From assembly GCA_017936605.1 (NCBI GenBank), contig JAGBFH010000002.1, positions 1 through 64,000 of the forward strand: a stretch of DNA of 64,000 nt, in the 5' to 3' direction. Origin of the DNA: Tidjanibacter sp. GTDB lineage: Bacteria > Bacteroidota > Bacteroidia > Bacteroidales > Rikenellaceae. Under the pieces are notes generated by a model. It was not told the origin of the DNA. It did no database searches and saw only the letters and a program-made list of their open reading frames with translations. Below, one piece after another: positions 62,350 to 64,000 of the stretch (the stretch's first letter is position 1; each line of letters starts with the position of its first letter). A program made the position numbers and the translations under genes.

Positions 62350-63102
62350 ATGAACACAATACGCAGAAAAATATCCATCGGCTTCTTGGCCGTATCCATC
62401 GTGCTTGTCTGCGCGATGGCCATCAACATTTTTGAGCTCAAGCGACTCGGCTCCGATGCCGACCAAATCATCGACGAGGGAGCCCTGCACACCGAGTATG
62501 CCACAAAGATGCTCAACGCCCTCCAGAAGCAAAACCGAGCAATCCTGAAGATGACCATCATTGGTGCGACTACCGACTCGACAGAGTATGAGGATGGAGT
62601 AATCGAGTTCAATGCCACCATTGCCAAAGCGCTGGAGAAGAGCCCCAACAACAGCGCCCTGAAGAGGATTCAGAACGCAAACAAGAACTACACCTCCACC
62701 ATCGAGCAACACTCCAAAGAGATGACGCTTGAGGAGAACAAGGCGTGGTTTATGAACACCTATATCGAGAGCTACTACGCACTCGACGGTGCCATCAAAA
62801 ACTATATGATTGCCCCTCCGAAAAGCTCCGTAGCCGAACATGTATCATCGCTTGAGGATGACATATATAAGACCGTAACACCCAGCGTACTAACACTCTT
62901 TGTTGCGATTCTCATTCTGTTGCTGTTCTACTACTTCATCGACACCTACTACACAAAGCCCGTAAGGAACATTTCGCGCTCCCTGGACAACTATGTGAAT
63001 AACAAGGTGCCCTATCAGGTGAAGATTGAGGAGAAGAGCGAGCTCTCCCTGCTGAACGACAACATAGCAGAACTGATCAACCACAACAAGAAACAACAAT
63101 AA
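62350..63102 (+). CDS. Membrane protein with chemoreceptor-like periplasmic domain
   Basis: 250 residues. Two membrane helices (about 8-28 and 184-206) flank a helical periplasmic region of four-helix-bundle type (TEYATKMLNALQKQNRAILK, SKEMTLEENKAWFMN). After the second helix is a short HAMP-like stretch (YYTKPVRNISRSLDNYVNNKVPYQV) and then a coil, but no kinase, cyclase or methyl-accepting domain. It may signal to a partner or modulate its neighbour; trkH begins 22 bases on. An upstream ATG (62320) is not favoured because MNTIRRK opens the helix. Confidence 0.8.
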   Translation: MNTIRRKISIGFLAVSIVLVCAMAINIFELKRLGSDADQIIDEGALHTEYATKMLNALQKQNRAILKMTIIGATTDSTEYEDGVIEFNATIAKALEKSPNNSALKRIQNANKNYTSTIEQHSKEMTLEENKAWFMNTYIESYYALDGAIKNYMIAPPKSSVAEHVSSLEDDIYKTVTPSVLTLFVAILILLLFYYFIDTYYTKPVRNISRSLDNYVNNKVPYQVKIEEKSELSLLNDNIAELINHNKKQQ

Positions 63103-63123
63103 ATCGCACACACCTTTAGAGAG

Positions 63124-64000
63124 ATGAGGTTACAAGTCGTATTCAGATATATTGGTATGGTGCTGCTCTTTGAGTCGGCATTTATGCTATTGTCTGCTCT
63201 TATATCATACCACAACGGCATTGACAGTGGTTTCACCCCACTGTTGCTCTCATTCCTCTTCACCGCCCTTCTGGGTAGCTTCCCGCTTATCTTCGTGGGC
63301 AAGAGCAGCCGCCTGTCGTCTAAAGAGAGCTACGCCATTGTCATTGGTGCGTGGCTCACCTCGTGTGTGGTCGGAATGTTCCCCTATCTGCTCTGGGGTG
63401 GCGAATTTAGCGTCATCAACGCTTGGTTTGAGTGCGTATCGGGTTTCACCTCTACCGGAGCCTCTATTCTCAATGATGTAGAGGCCCTGCCCAAAGGACT
63501 ATTGTTCTGGCGTTCTATCACCAATTGGATTGGTGGTGTGGGAGTTGTGATGTTCGCACTGGTGATTATGCCTATGGTGGGCAGTAGCCGAATGAATGTT
63601 TCCAATCTGGAAATCTCCTCTATGGCGCGTGACAACTACCGCTACTCATCATCGACCATCATCAAGATTTTGTTGGGTGTCTACCTCGGTATGACCATTG
63701 CCAATGTCATTGCGCTACGACTTGCGGGTATGGGCCTTTTCGACTCTGTGTGCCACGCCTTTAGCACCATTTCCACCGGTGGCTTCAGTACCAAGAATGC
63801 CAGCATTGGCTACTACAACAGTGTTTGGATTGAGGGTATCACGATTTTCTTTATGCTCCTGAGTAGCATCCACTTAGGCATCACCTATGCAACCTTTATG
63901 GGGCGCAAGAACAACATTTTCCACACCGAGGGCAGCCGCTTCTTCCTTGCGGTGACACTCTTCCTCTGCCTAATCGCAAGTATTAATCTTTGGAATAGTG
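63124..64000 (+). CDS. trkH: Potassium uptake protein, TrkH family (cut by window edge)
   Basis: The first 292 residues of a membrane K+ transporter that works with the NAD-binding gate TrkA. Seen: hydrophobic segments throughout, the first selectivity-filter loop VSGFTSTGASIL and the second FSTISTGGFSTKNAS, in the order found in TrkH. The gene runs off the right edge. No trkA is seen in the window. Confidence 0.92.
   Translation, partial: MRLQVVFRYIGMVLLFESAFMLLSALISYHNGIDSGFTPLLLSFLFTALLGSFPLIFVGKSSRLSSKESYAIVIGAWLTSCVVGMFPYLLWGGEFSVINAWFECVSGFTSTGASILNDVEALPKGLLFWRSITNWIGGVGVVMFALVIMPMVGSSRMNVSNLEISSMARDNYRYSSSTIIKILLGVYLGMTIANVIALRLAGMGLFDSVCHAFSTISTGGFSTKNASIGYYNSVWIEGITIFFMLLSSIHLGITYATFMGRKNNIFHTEGSRFFLAVTLFLCLIASINLWNS

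Noticed and set aside
1..64000. CRISPR array, tRNA or rRNA
   Set aside because: No regularly spaced repeats, no cloverleaf with CCA-type end and no rRNA-like stretch were seen in the gaps.

Overview
The window is a dense, AT-punctuated bacterial chromosome segment from the phylum Bacteroidota, most likely order Bacteroidales. Evidence is the repeated TAnnTTTG minus-7 promoter form before many genes, the near absence of Shine-Dalgarno sequences, an oversized LepB, NqrABCDEF, and the gene neighbourhoods. A Rikenellaceae-like gut organism would fit, but I cannot place it to genus from sequence alone. No rRNA, tRNA, CRISPR, insertion sequence or prophage was seen.

Region 1 (1-24398) is a near-complete nucleotide synthesis supercluster on the plus strand. 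After the end of a nucleoside phosphorylase gene comes a leader with a 31-codon ORF running into a perfect terminator, then pyrC-pyrK-pyrD-pyrF-pyrE-pyrB. A roughly 320-nt structured transcript with its own promoter and terminator follows, then purE-purL-purC-purF-purM-purN-purH-purD-folD-purB-purA-guaB-guaA-pncA. Together these cover pyrimidine synthesis from carbamoyl aspartate formation to UMP (carAB absent) and purine synthesis from PRPP to AMP and GMP (purK absent). Two enzymes are unusual. PyrB carries a C-terminal zinc domain like that of PyrI without PyrI's allosteric domain. GuaA has a shortened glutaminase domain with no catalytic cysteine.

Region 2 (24399-35265) starts with a 280-nt structured RNA leader (copy A) before two small related secreted proteins and a fragment of a DUF1566/FISUMP-like tail. 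Then come divergent truA and dapB, with dapB heading a housekeeping run: lepB, a YigZ/IMPACT protein, uvrA, an M16 peptidase, an O-methyltransferase and a secreted barrel-like protein. Region 3 (35266-44545) has a phosphohexomutase, dnaA (with one DnaA box upstream), bcp, recA, relA/spoT, a HIT protein, an XRE-type regulator and a small AT-hook-like protein.

Region 4 (44546-49112) holds znuA and znuC behind four copies of a 10-bp motif. It is followed by a second copy (B) of the structured RNA before a lipoprotein whose C-terminal part looks DUF1566-like, then a small conserved protein and guaD. Copies A and B keep at least three long-range helices whose sequences differ but whose pairing is preserved. 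This is the strongest candidate here for an undescribed element. Region 5 (49291-64000) has nqrABCDEF on the minus strand, a TatD hydrolase with TcdA, a 2-hydroxyacid dehydrogenase, the minus-strand operon znuB-lptF-fmt, mtaB, a membrane sensor-like protein and the start of trkH.
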